From: Gemmataceae bacterium
GTDB taxonomy: Bacteria; Planctomycetota; Planctomycetia; Gemmatales; Gemmataceae
Reading direction: 5' to 3'
Assembly (NCBI GenBank): GCA_017853285.1
Contig: JAFMJU010000126.1
Span: forward strand, 1-9,400
DNA length: 9,400 nucleotides
Shown: in pieces, positions 1-8,400 of the stretch
Layout: each line of letters begins with the position of its first letter
How positions within the stretch are numbered: position 1 is the stretch's first letter
The notes under the pieces: generated by a model
What the model saw: the letters and a program-made list of their open reading frames with translations, nothing else
What the model was told of the DNA's origin: nothing
The model's database searches: none
Position numbers and translations under genes: made by a program

Positions 1-668
1 GGGTCCAGCACCGCTTTCCACCGGGCATAACCACTTTCATTCAGGTGCAGGTTGTCTTCCAGAAACAGGGTGGGATCAGGTTGGCCATCGGGGCCCAGGA
101 TGGGGGTCCAGGTGTCCACAAACACCGCCTTGCCGCCGGAGGTGGCGCAGCGCTTGCGGATCAGGTCGTTGGCCTGGCGCTGGCGGTCCATCTCCTTGCG
201 CCGGGCCGGGCTGGGTTTGATGGCCAGCCACCAGGTCTTCGCCTCGGGCAGCTTGTCGGCCACCAGCGTGAGGAAGCGGTCGGCCTCGCGGGCCACCGCC
301 TCGGGGGTGAAGTCCTCGTGGATGTCGTTGTCGGCCTCGTACACCACCAGCCGGCGGGGCTGGTAGGCCAGCACCAGACGGGGGGCGAAATGGTTCAGGT
401 CCACCGTGCGGGAGCCGCCGAAGCCGTGGTTGCGGGTCTGCAGGTGGGGGAACGCGGCCGCCAGGTCCCATCTGCGGATGCTGGAACTGCCGACAAACAG
501 CACCGCGTCGGCGGCCAGCGGGGCGGGGTTTTTTGCCTCCAGTTTGGCGACATCCTCGGCGAAATCGGCCGGTTGCTTCGGCGGATCGGGCGGCGCCTTC
601 TGGGCGCAGCCGGGCTGGACCACCCCGGTCAGCAGGGCCAGGGAGACGCACCATTCCCTCACGCGCAC
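1..668 (-). CDS. SGNH/GDSL-type hydrolase, predicted lipoprotein (3' end outside window)
   Basis: Likely an esterase or acyl/acetyl hydrolase of the SGNH (GDSL-like) fold, attached to a membrane by a lipid anchor; the substrate cannot be told. Reading down from a GTG at 668, 222 residues are in the window and the C-terminus is cut off. Residues 1-21 form a short basic start, a hydrophobic stretch and a cysteine at 21 (VVQPGC), which resembles a lipoprotein signal although the lipobox is not ideal. SGNH blocks appear in order: I at VLFVGSSSIRRW (56-67, nucleophile Ser61 or Ser62), II at NHGFGGS (80-86), III at EADND (111-115), and V at DNLHLN (205-210, Asp205/His208). The GTG start was chosen because the signal follows it and GGCGGGAG lies 7 nt upstream. 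No in-frame ATG exists upstream before a stop. The gene is divergent from the efflux operon and has no obvious functional link to it. Family assignment is firm; exact start and substrate are not. Confidence 0.86.
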   Translation of the reverse strand, partial: MRVREWCVSLALLTGVVQPGCAQKAPPDPPKQPADFAEDVAKLEAKNPAPLAADAVLFVGSSSIRRWDLAAAFPHLQTRNHGFGGSRTVDLNHFAPRLVLAYQPRRLVVYEADNDIHEDFTPEAVAREADRFLTLVADKLPEAKTWWLAIKPSPARRKEMDRQRQANDLIRKRCATSGGKAVFVDTWTPILGPDGQPDPTLFLEDNLHLNESGYARWKAVLD

Positions 669-675
669 GGCGATT

Positions 676-683
676 CTCCCGCC
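676..683 (-). promoter_or_regulatory. Ribosome-binding site supporting the GTG start at 668
   Basis: On the minus strand GGCGGGAG precedes the GTG at 668 by 7 nt. The other in-frame GTG codons upstream lack a comparable purine-rich stretch, so this site decides the start of the SGNH lipoprotein gene. Confidence 0.5.
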
Positions 684-751
684 GGAAGCCCCGGCACCTC
701 GCTTGTTCACTTTGGCTATCACGAGTAGTCTACCATTTGAGCTTTCTTTCG

Positions 752-769
752 CCCGTTGAATTCAACCGG
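752..769. promoter_or_regulatory. Near-perfect 18-bp palindrome, candidate operator
   Basis: Positions 755-766 are the perfect 12-bp palindrome GTTGAATTCAAC. One symmetric mismatch (C754/C767) and two further pairs (C752-G769, C753-G768) extend it to 18 bp. It ends 18 bp before the adaptor start codon, in the divergent promoter region, where a dimeric repressor of an efflux operon would be expected to bind. No regulator gene is in the window, so the binding protein is unknown. Confidence 0.42.
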
Positions 770-787
770 TACCAGGCAGAATCTCCC

Positions 788-2083
788 ATGACCCGCATCT
801 CCCTGCTGACCGCATTGCTGTCCGGCCTGTTCTTCATGGGTTGCGGCAAGCCGCCCGCGCTGCCCGCCCCCGATGCCGCGCCGGCGGTGACCGTCAGCCG
901 TGTCATCCACCACAATGTCACCGACTCGGTGGAATTCACCGGCCGTGTCGACGCGGTGAACTATGTGGACATCAAGGCGCGCGTGACCGGCTACATCACG
1001 AAGACGCCCTTCAAGGAAGGCGACTATGTGAAGCAGGGCGACCTGCTCTTCGAAATCGACCGGCGGCCCTACCAGGCCAAGCTGGATGATGCCAAGAGCC
1101 AGCTCACGCTGCAGCAGGCCAAATACAAGCTGGCCAAGGCCGACAACCTGCGCGCCAAGGAAGTGGCCAAGACGCCCGGCGCCATCAGCGTGCAGGAGCT
1201 GGACAAGTACCAGGCCGCCGAGGAGGAGGCGAAAGCCGCGGTGGAGGCCATCGCCGCGGCCAACGAGGTGCATATCCTCAACCTCGAGTTCTGCCGGGTG
1301 ACCGCCCCCATCGACGGTCGTATCAGCCGCTACTACTTCACGCTGGGCAACCTGGTGAACGCCGACACCACCCTGCTGACCACGCTGGTGTCGGAAGATC
1401 CGATCTATGTCTACTTCGACACCGACGAGAGCACCCTGCTGAAGGTGAAGCGGCTGGTGCAGGAAGGCAGGATCCCGGTGCGCGACAACCAAAGCCAGAT
1501 CACCTTCCAGGTGGCCCTGCAGGACGAGCGGGAATACAGCCACACGGCCAATGTGAACTTCATCAACAACAAGCTCGACCCGCTGACCGGCACCATCACG
1601 GTGCGCGGCGTGCTGGCCAACCCGATGGTGGGCGGCAAGGCCCGGCTGTTCGTTCCGGGCATGTTCTGCCGGGTGAAGCTGCCCATCGGCGAGGCGCGCG
1701 ATGTGGCGCTGGTCTCCGAGCGGGCCGTGGGCACCGACCAGGGGAACAAGTTTGTCTATGTGGTGGGGGATGACAACAAGGCGGTCTCGCGCCGCGTGCG
1801 CCTGGGGGCCCTGCAGCCAGACGGCCTGCGTGTGATCGAGGAGGGCGTGAAGCCCGGCGAGCGCGTGGTGGTGACGGGCATCCAGATGGTGCGGCAGGGC
1901 GAGCCGGTCACGCCGGAGGAGGTGCCCATGCCGGTGACCCCGGCCCTGACGGGTCCGCCCGGGGCCCCGGCACCCGCATCGGCCGCCCCGGCCCAGCCCG
2001 CCGGCGGCGCCGGCAAGACCGACGCCAAAACCCCCGCTAAGCCCGACGCCAAGGCCCCGCCCGCGCCGGCGGTGAAAAAGTGA
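788..2083 (+). CDS. RND efflux periplasmic adaptor subunit (membrane fusion protein), lipoprotein
   Basis: This 431-residue protein should link the inner-membrane RND pump to an outer-membrane channel across the periplasm. It begins with a lipoprotein signal (residues 1-19, ending FMGC with lipid-acceptor Cys19), which fixes the ATG at 788; the frame is open upstream to 533 but encodes nothing adaptor-like. Domains in family order: first lipoyl half (about 58-92, containing ARVTGYI and GDLLFEID), alpha-helical hairpin (about 96-164), second lipoyl half (about 165-200, VTAPIDGRIS), beta-barrel (about 205-300), membrane-proximal domain (about 300-375). A Pro/Ala/Lys-rich low-complexity tail follows (376-431). 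The hairpin tip carries Arg122, Val126 and Ser134, a relaxed form of the RLS motif by which AcrA/MexA-type adaptors dock onto TolC-like channels. It is the first gene of the operon; the first pump follows after 54 bp. It resembles MexE/AcrA-type adaptors, but I do not assign a named orthologue. Confidence 0.94.
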   Translation: MTRISLLTALLSGLFFMGCGKPPALPAPDAAPAVTVSRVIHHNVTDSVEFTGRVDAVNYVDIKARVTGYITKTPFKEGDYVKQGDLLFEIDRRPYQAKLDDAKSQLTLQQAKYKLAKADNLRAKEVAKTPGAISVQELDKYQAAEEEAKAAVEAIAAANEVHILNLEFCRVTAPIDGRISRYYFTLGNLVNADTTLLTTLVSEDPIYVYFDTDESTLLKVKRLVQEGRIPVRDNQSQITFQVALQDEREYSHTANVNFINNKLDPLTGTITVRGVLANPMVGGKARLFVPGMFCRVKLPIGEARDVALVSERAVGTDQGNKFVYVVGDDNKAVSRRVRLGALQPDGLRVIEEGVKPGERVVVTGIQMVRQGEPVTPEEVPMPVTPALTGPPGAPAPASAAPAQPAGGAGKTDAKTPAKPDAKAPPAPAVKK

Positions 2084-2124
2084 TGGAGCGCACGACCCGG
2101 GTTCCACCCGCCTCGCCAGCCGCC

Positions 2125-2130
2125 AGGTGA
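2125..2130 (+). promoter_or_regulatory. Ribosome-binding site supporting the GTG start of the first RND pump
   Basis: AGGTGA lies 7 nt before the GTG at 2138. The protein then opens with the family-typical ISNFFIDRPIF, so the GTG start is well supported. The rest of the 54-bp gap after the adaptor stop shows no promoter or terminator. Confidence 0.65.
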
Positions 2131-2137
2131 CCGCAGC

Positions 2138-5100
2138 GTGATCTCGAATTTCTTCATCGACCGGCCCATCTTCGCCTCGGTGCTGTCCATCTTCCTGGTC
2201 ATCGCCGGGGCGCTGGCCGCCTACACGCTGCCGGTCTCGCAATACCCGCCCATCGTGCCGCCCACGGTGCAGGTGGCGGTCACCTACCCCGGCGCCAGCT
2301 CGCAGGTGGTGGCCGACACGGTGGCCGCGCCCATCGAGCAGCAGGTCAACGGCGTGGACAACATGCTGTACATGTGCTCCACCAGCGACAACACCGGCGC
2401 CTACAACCTGATCGTCACCTTCTCGCTGGGCACCGACCTGAACGAGGCGCTGGTGGCGGTGCAGAACCGCGTGAACCTGGCCGTGCCGCAACTGCCCAAG
2501 AGCGTGCAGAAGCAGGGGCTGACCATCAAGAAAAAGTCGCCCAGCATCCTGATGGCGGTAAACATTTTCTCGCCCGACGGCCGCTACGACGACATCTTCC
2601 TGTCCAACTACGCCACCATCCACCTGAAGGACGAGCTGTTCCGGCTGGAGGGCGTGGGCGACATCACCTACCTGGGCCAGCGCGACTACTCCATCCGCGC
2701 CTGGCTCGACCCGCAGAAGATGGCGGCCCGCAACATCACCGCCAACGAGGTGTCCGACGCGGTGAAGGCGCAGAATGTGGCGATCTCGTTCGGCCAGGTG
2801 GGCCAGCAACCCGTCCCCGGCGGGCAGGAGACCCAGCTCACCGTGGACTCCCAGGGCCGGCTGGCCACCCCCGAGCAGTTCGGCGAGATCATCGTTCGGG
2901 CGGCCAACTCCCAGCCCGGGGATGTCTCACCCCAGGTGCTGCGGCTGAAGGATGTGGCCCGGCTGGAGCTGGGCGCGAACAAGTACGACCAGTCGGCCAC
3001 CTCCAGCGGCTACCCGGCGGTGGCGCTGGCCATCTTCCAGTTGCCGGGCACCAACGCGCTGGATGTGGGCAACGCGGTGCGGGCCAAGATGGCCGAGCTG
3101 AAGCGCCGCTTCCCGGAGGGGCTTGATTACAAGATCAGCTACGACACCACGCCGTTCATCGGCGAATCGGTCAAGGATGTGGTCAACACGCTGCGCGACG
3201 CGGTGTTTCTGGTGGGCGTGGTGGTGCTGGTCTTCCTGCAGACCTGGCGCGCCACCATCATCCCGCTCATCGCGGTGCCGGTGGCCATCGTGGGCACCTT
3301 CGCGGCCATGGCGGCCCTGGGCTTCACCATCAACAACATCTCGCTGTTCGGCCTGGTGCTGGCCATCGGCATCGTGGTGGACGACGCCATCGTGGTGGTG
3401 GAGAACGTGGAGCGCTGGCTGGCCGAGGGCTACAGCCCGCGCGACGCCGCCCGCAAGGCCATGGAGGAGGTGACCGGGCCGGTGGTGGCCGTGGCGCTGG
3501 TGCTGTGCGCGGTGTTCGTGCCGTGCGCGTTCATCAGCGGCATCACCGGGCAGTTCTTCCGCCAGTTCGCGGTCACCATCGCCATCTCCACGGTGTTCTC
3601 GGCGTTCAACTCGCTGACGCTGTCGCCGGCGCTGGCGGCCATCTTGCTGAAGCCCCACGGCGCCAAGCCCGACCTGTTCCAGCGGCTGATCAACCTGTCT
3701 TTGGGCTGGTTCTTCAAGGCGTTTGAATGGTGCTTCGGCGGCATGATCCGCGCCTACGGCTGGAGCGTGGGCTGGCTGGTGCGGCTGACGCTCATCGTGC
3801 TGGTGGTCTATGGCGGCCTGCTGGGCGCCACCGGCTGGCTGTTCGGCAAGGTGCCCAAGGGGTTCATCCCCACGCAGGACCAGGGCTACCTGCTGGTGAA
3901 TGTGCAGCTTCCCGAGTCGGCCAGCGTGCAGCGCACCCAGGAGGTGATGGCGCGCATGGAGAAGATCGCCCTGGACACCCCGGGCGTGGCCGACACCCTC
4001 TCCGTCTCGGGCTTCACCATCCTGCTGAGCATGTACGGCTCGAACTACGCGTCGATGTTCGTGATCCTGGAACCGTTCGAGAAGCGGGTGGATGAACCCG
4101 AAAAAATGGGCACCGCCATCATCAACAGGCTGCGCAAGGCCTACCACGACGAGATCCGCGACGCGCAGGTCTCGGTCTTCGGCGCCCCGCCCGTGCCGGG
4201 CCTGGGCACCGCCGGCGGCTTCAAGTGCATGGTGGAGGACCGCGGCGACCTGGGCCTGGCCGACCTGGAGCGCTTCACCAACCTGTACCTGGCCGAGGGC
4301 AGGAAGAACGAGGGCTTCTTCGGCCTGTCCACCATGTACAGCGCCAGCGCCCCGCAACTGTTCGCCGACATCGACCGGCCCAAGACCCGCGCGCTGAAGG
4401 TGAAGGTGGAGGATGTCAACCAGGCGCTCGACACGCTGATCGGCTCGGACTATGTGAACAACTTCAACGCCTTCGGCCGCTACTGGCAGGTGAACCTGAT
4501 GGCCGACCTGCCCTTCCGCAACAACCTGGGCCGGCTGAACCTGCTGCAGGTGCGCAACGCCCAGGGCGGCATGGTGCCGCTTGGCTCGCTGGTGAATGTG
4601 GTGGACACCACGGGCCCGGGCATGGTGATGCGCTACAACCTGTACCGCGCCGCGCCCGTCAACGGCATGGCCCTGCCCTGGATCCTCAGCTCCACGCAGG
4701 CCATGGATGTCCTCGACGAGGTGGCGCGGAAGACCCTCCCCGGCGCCATCACCACCGAGTGGACCGAGCTGAACCTGCTGCAGCGTCAGGAGGCCACCGA
4801 CTGGCGCAACAAGATCGTCTTCCCCATGGCGGTGGTGTTCGTGTTCCTGGTGCTGGCCGCGCTGTACGAGAACTGGGCCCTGCCGCTGGCGGTGATCCTG
4901 GTGGTGCCGATGTGCCTGCTGTCCAGCGTGGTCGGCGTGGCGATGGCGCGCATGGACATCAACATCTTCACGCAGATCGGCTTCGTGGTGCTGGTGGGCC
5001 TGGCCAGCAAGAACGCCATCCTCATCGTCGAGTTCGCCAAGCAGCTCACCGACGGCGGCAAGCCGGCGCGCGAGGCGGTGATCGAGGCCTGCAAGCTGCG

Positions 5101-5458
5101 TCTCAGGCCCATCCTCATGACCTCGTTCGCGTTCATCCTGGGCGTGGTGCCGCTGGTCATCGCCAAGGGCGCCGGGGCCGAGATGCGCCGGGCCCTGGGC
5201 ACCGCGGTGTTCAGCGGCATGCTGGGGGTGACGCTGTTCGGGCTGTTCCTCACGCCGGTCTTCTTCTTCGTGATCCAGTGGCTGACCAACCGCCCGGGCA
5301 TGAACCGGCCGCTGGTGCGCCGCCTGAACCAGGGCCTGCACCTGCTGCTCACCTTCCTCACGCTGGGATTGTTCGAGGTGTTGCGCCGGCGGGTGATCAT
5401 CCGCCCGGCCCCGTCTTCCCCAGCCCCCGCCCCCGGGCAGGAGCCGAAACAGCCATGA
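2138..5458 (+). CDS. RND multidrug efflux permease, HAE1 family (first of tandem pair)
   Basis: A 1106-residue inner-membrane proton-driven exporter of the AcrB/MexF type, expected to act as a trimer and expel amphiphilic compounds from the periplasm or membrane. The N-terminus FFIDRPIF and first membrane helix (about 10-30) are typical. The TM4 motif GIVVDDAIVVVENVER carries Asp415/Asp416; Lys958 (ASKNAIL), Arg988 and Thr995 (RLRPILMTS) complete the proton relay, matching AcrB D407/D408/K940/R971/T978. Helices fall at about 345-500, 550-570 and 895-1048 around two large periplasmic loops. Oddities: the PC2 turn that reads PGTSSGQA in the next gene is PWILSSTQA here (847-855), and the protein runs on after TM12 with an extra hydrophobic stretch (about 1066-1082) and a Pro-rich end. 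Codons are strongly GC-rich. Its TGA overlaps the start of the second pump (ATGA), implying translational coupling. Family is certain; substrates are unknown. Confidence 0.95.
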   Translation: MISNFFIDRPIFASVLSIFLVIAGALAAYTLPVSQYPPIVPPTVQVAVTYPGASSQVVADTVAAPIEQQVNGVDNMLYMCSTSDNTGAYNLIVTFSLGTDLNEALVAVQNRVNLAVPQLPKSVQKQGLTIKKKSPSILMAVNIFSPDGRYDDIFLSNYATIHLKDELFRLEGVGDITYLGQRDYSIRAWLDPQKMAARNITANEVSDAVKAQNVAISFGQVGQQPVPGGQETQLTVDSQGRLATPEQFGEIIVRAANSQPGDVSPQVLRLKDVARLELGANKYDQSATSSGYPAVALAIFQLPGTNALDVGNAVRAKMAELKRRFPEGLDYKISYDTTPFIGESVKDVVNTLRDAVFLVGVVVLVFLQTWRATIIPLIAVPVAIVGTFAAMAALGFTINNISLFGLVLAIGIVVDDAIVVVENVERWLAEGYSPRDAARKAMEEVTGPVVAVALVLCAVFVPCAFISGITGQFFRQFAVTIAISTVFSAFNSLTLSPALAAILLKPHGAKPDLFQRLINLSLGWFFKAFEWCFGGMIRAYGWSVGWLVRLTLIVLVVYGGLLGATGWLFGKVPKGFIPTQDQGYLLVNVQLPESASVQRTQEVMARMEKIALDTPGVADTLSVSGFTILLSMYGSNYASMFVILEPFEKRVDEPEKMGTAIINRLRKAYHDEIRDAQVSVFGAPPVPGLGTAGGFKCMVEDRGDLGLADLERFTNLYLAEGRKNEGFFGLSTMYSASAPQLFADIDRPKTRALKVKVEDVNQALDTLIGSDYVNNFNAFGRYWQVNLMADLPFRNNLGRLNLLQVRNAQGGMVPLGSLVNVVDTTGPGMVMRYNLYRAAPVNGMALPWILSSTQAMDVLDEVARKTLPGAITTEWTELNLLQRQEATDWRNKIVFPMAVVFVFLVLAALYENWALPLAVILVVPMCLLSSVVGVAMARMDINIFTQIGFVVLVGLASKNAILIVEFAKQLTDGGKPAREAVIEACKLRLRPILMTSFAFILGVVPLVIAKGAGAEMRRALGTAVFSGMLGVTLFGLFLTPVFFFVIQWLTNRPGMNRPLVRRLNQGLHLLLTFLTLGLFEVLRRRVIIRPAPSSPAPAPGQEPKQP
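3341..3431 (+). repeat. 91-bp direct repeat, copy 1 (TM4 region of first pump)
   Basis: These 91 bases are identical, including synonymous positions, to 6685-6775 in the second pump gene. They encode the helix with the paired proton-relay aspartates. Flanking bases differ on both sides. The repeat contains one of the only three ACGT sites in the window. Confidence 0.9.
4944..5045 (+). repeat. 102-bp direct repeat, copy 1 (TM10 region of first pump)
   Basis: These 102 bases are identical to 8270-8371 in the second pump gene and cover the proton-relay lysine (ASKNAIL). After a divergent stretch, 5102-5158 again matches 8428-8484 with a single mismatch. Confidence 0.9.
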
Positions 5459-8400
5459 TCTCGCACTTCTTCATCGACCGGCCCATCTTCGCGGCGGTGC
5501 TGTCGATCCTGGTCACCATCGCCGGCTCGGTGGCGGTGATCGGCCTGCCGGTGGCGCAGTACCCCGACATCACCCCGCCCACGGTGCTGGTGACCGCCAG
5601 CTACCCCGGCGCCAACGCGCAGACGGTGCTCGACACCGTGGCCGCGCCCATCGAGCAGCAGGTCTCGGGCGTGGAGAACGCGCTCTACATGACCTCGCAG
5701 TGCACCAACGACGGCAACTACACGCTGATGGTCACCTTCAAGGAGGGCATGGACGCCAACATGGCCCAGGTGCTGGTGCAGAACCGCGTGTCGCTGGGCC
5801 TGCCCGTGGTGCCCGACCTGGTGCAGCGCCAGGGCGTGCCGGTGAAGAAGATCTCGCCCAGCACCATGATGATCGTCAACCTGGTCAGCGAGAAGGGCTC
5901 CGACGGCAAGGCGGTCTACGACGACCTGTACCTGAGCAACTACGCCACCATCCAGATCCGCGACGAGCTGCTGCGCCTGCCCGGCGTGGGCAATGTCACC
6001 TTCATGGGCGAGCGCGACTACTCCATGCGCGCCTGGCTCAACCCCGAGAAGATGGCCAGCCTGGGCCTGACCACCGACGACGTGGTGCAGGCGCTCAGCC
6101 AGCAGAACCTGCAGGTGGCCGCCGGCTCCATCGGCCAGCAGCCGGTGCCCCAGGGCCAGCAGTTCCAGCTCATCATCAACACGCTGGGCCGCCTGACCGA
6201 CCCGCTGCAGTTCGGCGATGTGGTGGTGAAGGTGGGCGGCTACGCCGGCACCGCGAAGGACGGCGGCACCAGCGCCGGCGTCATACGCCTGTCCGACATC
6301 GCCCGCCTGGAGCTGGGCGCCCAGCAGTACGACCAGTCGTGCGCGCTGGACGGCGAGCCCTCGGTGGCCCTGTCCGTCTTCCAGTTGCCCGGCTCCAACG
6401 CGCTGGCCACCGCCAAGGGCGTGTACGACAAGATGGACCAGTTGAAGAAGCGGTTCCCCAAGGGCCTGGACTACAAGATCGTCTACGACACCACGCCGTT
6501 CATCAAGGAATCGATCATCGAGGTGTTCAAGACGCTGCGCGACGCCATCGTGCTGGTGGCCATCGTGGTGCTGGTGTTCCTGCAGAACTGGCGCGCCACG
6601 CTCATCCCGCTCATCGCGGTGCCGGTGGCCATCATCGGCACCTTCGCCGCCATGGCGGCCATGGGCTTCAGCCTCAACAACCTGTCGCTGTTCGGCCTGG
6701 TGCTGGCCATCGGCATCGTGGTGGACGACGCCATCGTGGTGGTGGAGAACGTGGAGCGCTGGCTGGCCGAGGGCTTCACCCCGCGCGACGCCGCCCGCAA
6801 GGCCATGGACGAGGTGACCGGGCCCGTCATCGCCGTGGCGCTGGTGCTGTGCGCGGTGTTCGTGCCGTGCGCCTTCATCAGCGGCATCACCGGCCAGTTT
6901 TTCCGCCAGTTCGCCATCACCATCGCGGTGTCCACCGTGATCTCGGCGTTCAACTCGCTGACGCTGTCGCCGGCGCTGGCGGCCATCCTCCTCAAGCCCC
7001 ACGGCGCCAAGCGCGACCCGCTCACCTGGCTGATGGATGTGACGCTGGGCTGGTTCTTCAAGCTGTTCAACGGCGCCTTCGACATCGCCACATGGATGTA
7101 CACCCGCGTGGTGGCCGGGCTGTTGCGGGTCAGCCTGCTGGTGCTTTTGGCCTACGGCGGCCTGCTCTACGCCACCTACTGGGGCTTCACCCACACGCCC
7201 ACCGGCTTCATCCCCCAGCAGGACAAGGGGTACCTGCTGCTGAATGTGCAGTTGCCCGACGGGGCCAGCGTGCAGCGCACGCAGGCCGTGGTGCGGCGGA
7301 TCGAGTCGATCGCCCGCGAGACCGAGGGCGTGGGCCACACGGTGGCCATCTCGGGCCAGTCGCTGCTGCTGGGCGCCAACGCGCCCAACTTCGGCTCGCT
7401 GAATGTGATATTGAAGCCGTTCGAGGAGCGCGCCGGCCTGTCGGGCGACGACATCGGCGAAAAGCTGCGCGAGCGGCTGGCGCGCGAGGTGCGCGAGGCC
7501 ACCGTGGGCGTGTTCGGTCCCCCGGCGATCGACGGCCTGGGCAACGCCGGCGGCTTCAAGCTGATGCTGGAGGACCGCGGGCCGCTGGGCCTGCCCACCA
7601 TGCAGCAGGCCAGCGACGCCATCGTGTCGAAGGGGAACAAGACCGAGGGCCTGACCGGGCTGTTCACCAGCACCCGCACCAACACCCCCTGGCTCTACCT
7701 CGACATCGACCGCGACAAGTGCATGACCATGGGCGTGCAACTGGGCGATGTGTTCAACTCGCTGCAGTCGTTCTTGGGCTCGTACTATGTGAACAACTTC
7801 AACCAGTTCGGCCGCACCTGGCAGCTCAATGTGATGGCCGACCAGCAGTTCCGCGACAGGGTGGAGGACATCCTGCTGATCAAGGTGAAGAACAAGGGGG
7901 GCCAGATGGTGCCCCTGGGCACCATGGCCAAGGTGAAGGACTCGAGCGGCCCGGCGCTGCTGATGCGCTACAACATGTACTCGGCCTCGGCCATCTACGG
8001 CAACAGCCTGCCGGGCACCAGCTCGGGCCAGGCGGTGGAGCGCATGCAGCAACTGGCCGACAAGGAGCTGCCCGCCGCCATGGCCTACGAGTGGACCGAG
8101 CTGACCTACCTGCAACTGCAGGCCGGCAACACCGCCATGATCGTCTTCGCGCTGGCGGTGGTGTTCGTCTTCCTGGTGCTGGCGGCGCAGTACGAGAGCT
8201 GGTCGCTGCCCCTGGCGGTGATTTTGGTGGTGCCGATGTGCCTGCTCTGCTCGGTGACGGGCGTGATGCTGGCGCGCATGGACATCAACATCTTCACGCA
8301 GATCGGCTTCGTGGTGCTGGTGGGCCTGGCCAGCAAGAACGCCATCCTCATCGTCGAGTTCGCCAAGCAGCAGCGCGAGGAGGGCAAGAGCCGCCGGGAG

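Larger units (their letters stand above)
669..787. promoter_or_regulatory. Divergent intergenic region between SGNH gene and efflux operon
   Basis: This 119-bp gap separates two divergently transcribed genes and must hold the promoter of each. Positions about 703-765 are clearly richer in A+T than the surrounding coding DNA. A possible plus-strand sigma70-like pair is TTGTTC (703-708) and TAGTCT (726-731) with a 17-nt spacer, but each box matches only about half of the consensus. I could not identify a convincing minus-strand pair. A small odd palindrome GTAGTCTAC lies at 725-733. A weak AGG at 774-776 is the only ribosome-binding-like sequence before the adaptor ATG. Confidence 0.5.

Noticed and set aside
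533..787. In-frame 85-codon extension upstream of the adaptor
   Set aside because: It would bury the lipoprotein signal inside the protein, and it overlaps the divergent SGNH gene and its promoter.
719..2809. Long minus-strand open frame (696 codons) opposite the adaptor and first pump
   Set aside because: Low-complexity His/Gly/Val/Arg-rich translation with no domain, typical of the antisense of GC-rich codons; the plus strand carries clear conserved proteins.
2927..5341. Long minus-strand open frame (804 codons) opposite the first pump
   Set aside because: Compositional shadow: the translation is full of His, Gln, Gly and Arg with no recognisable fold, and it lies wholly over a conserved RND gene.
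4225..5454. In-frame 410-codon upstream extension of the second pump, which could look like a fusion
   Set aside because: The extension is a frame-shifted reading of the first pump's conserved domain. The second pump has its own ATG, ribosome-binding site and canonical N-terminus at 5455.
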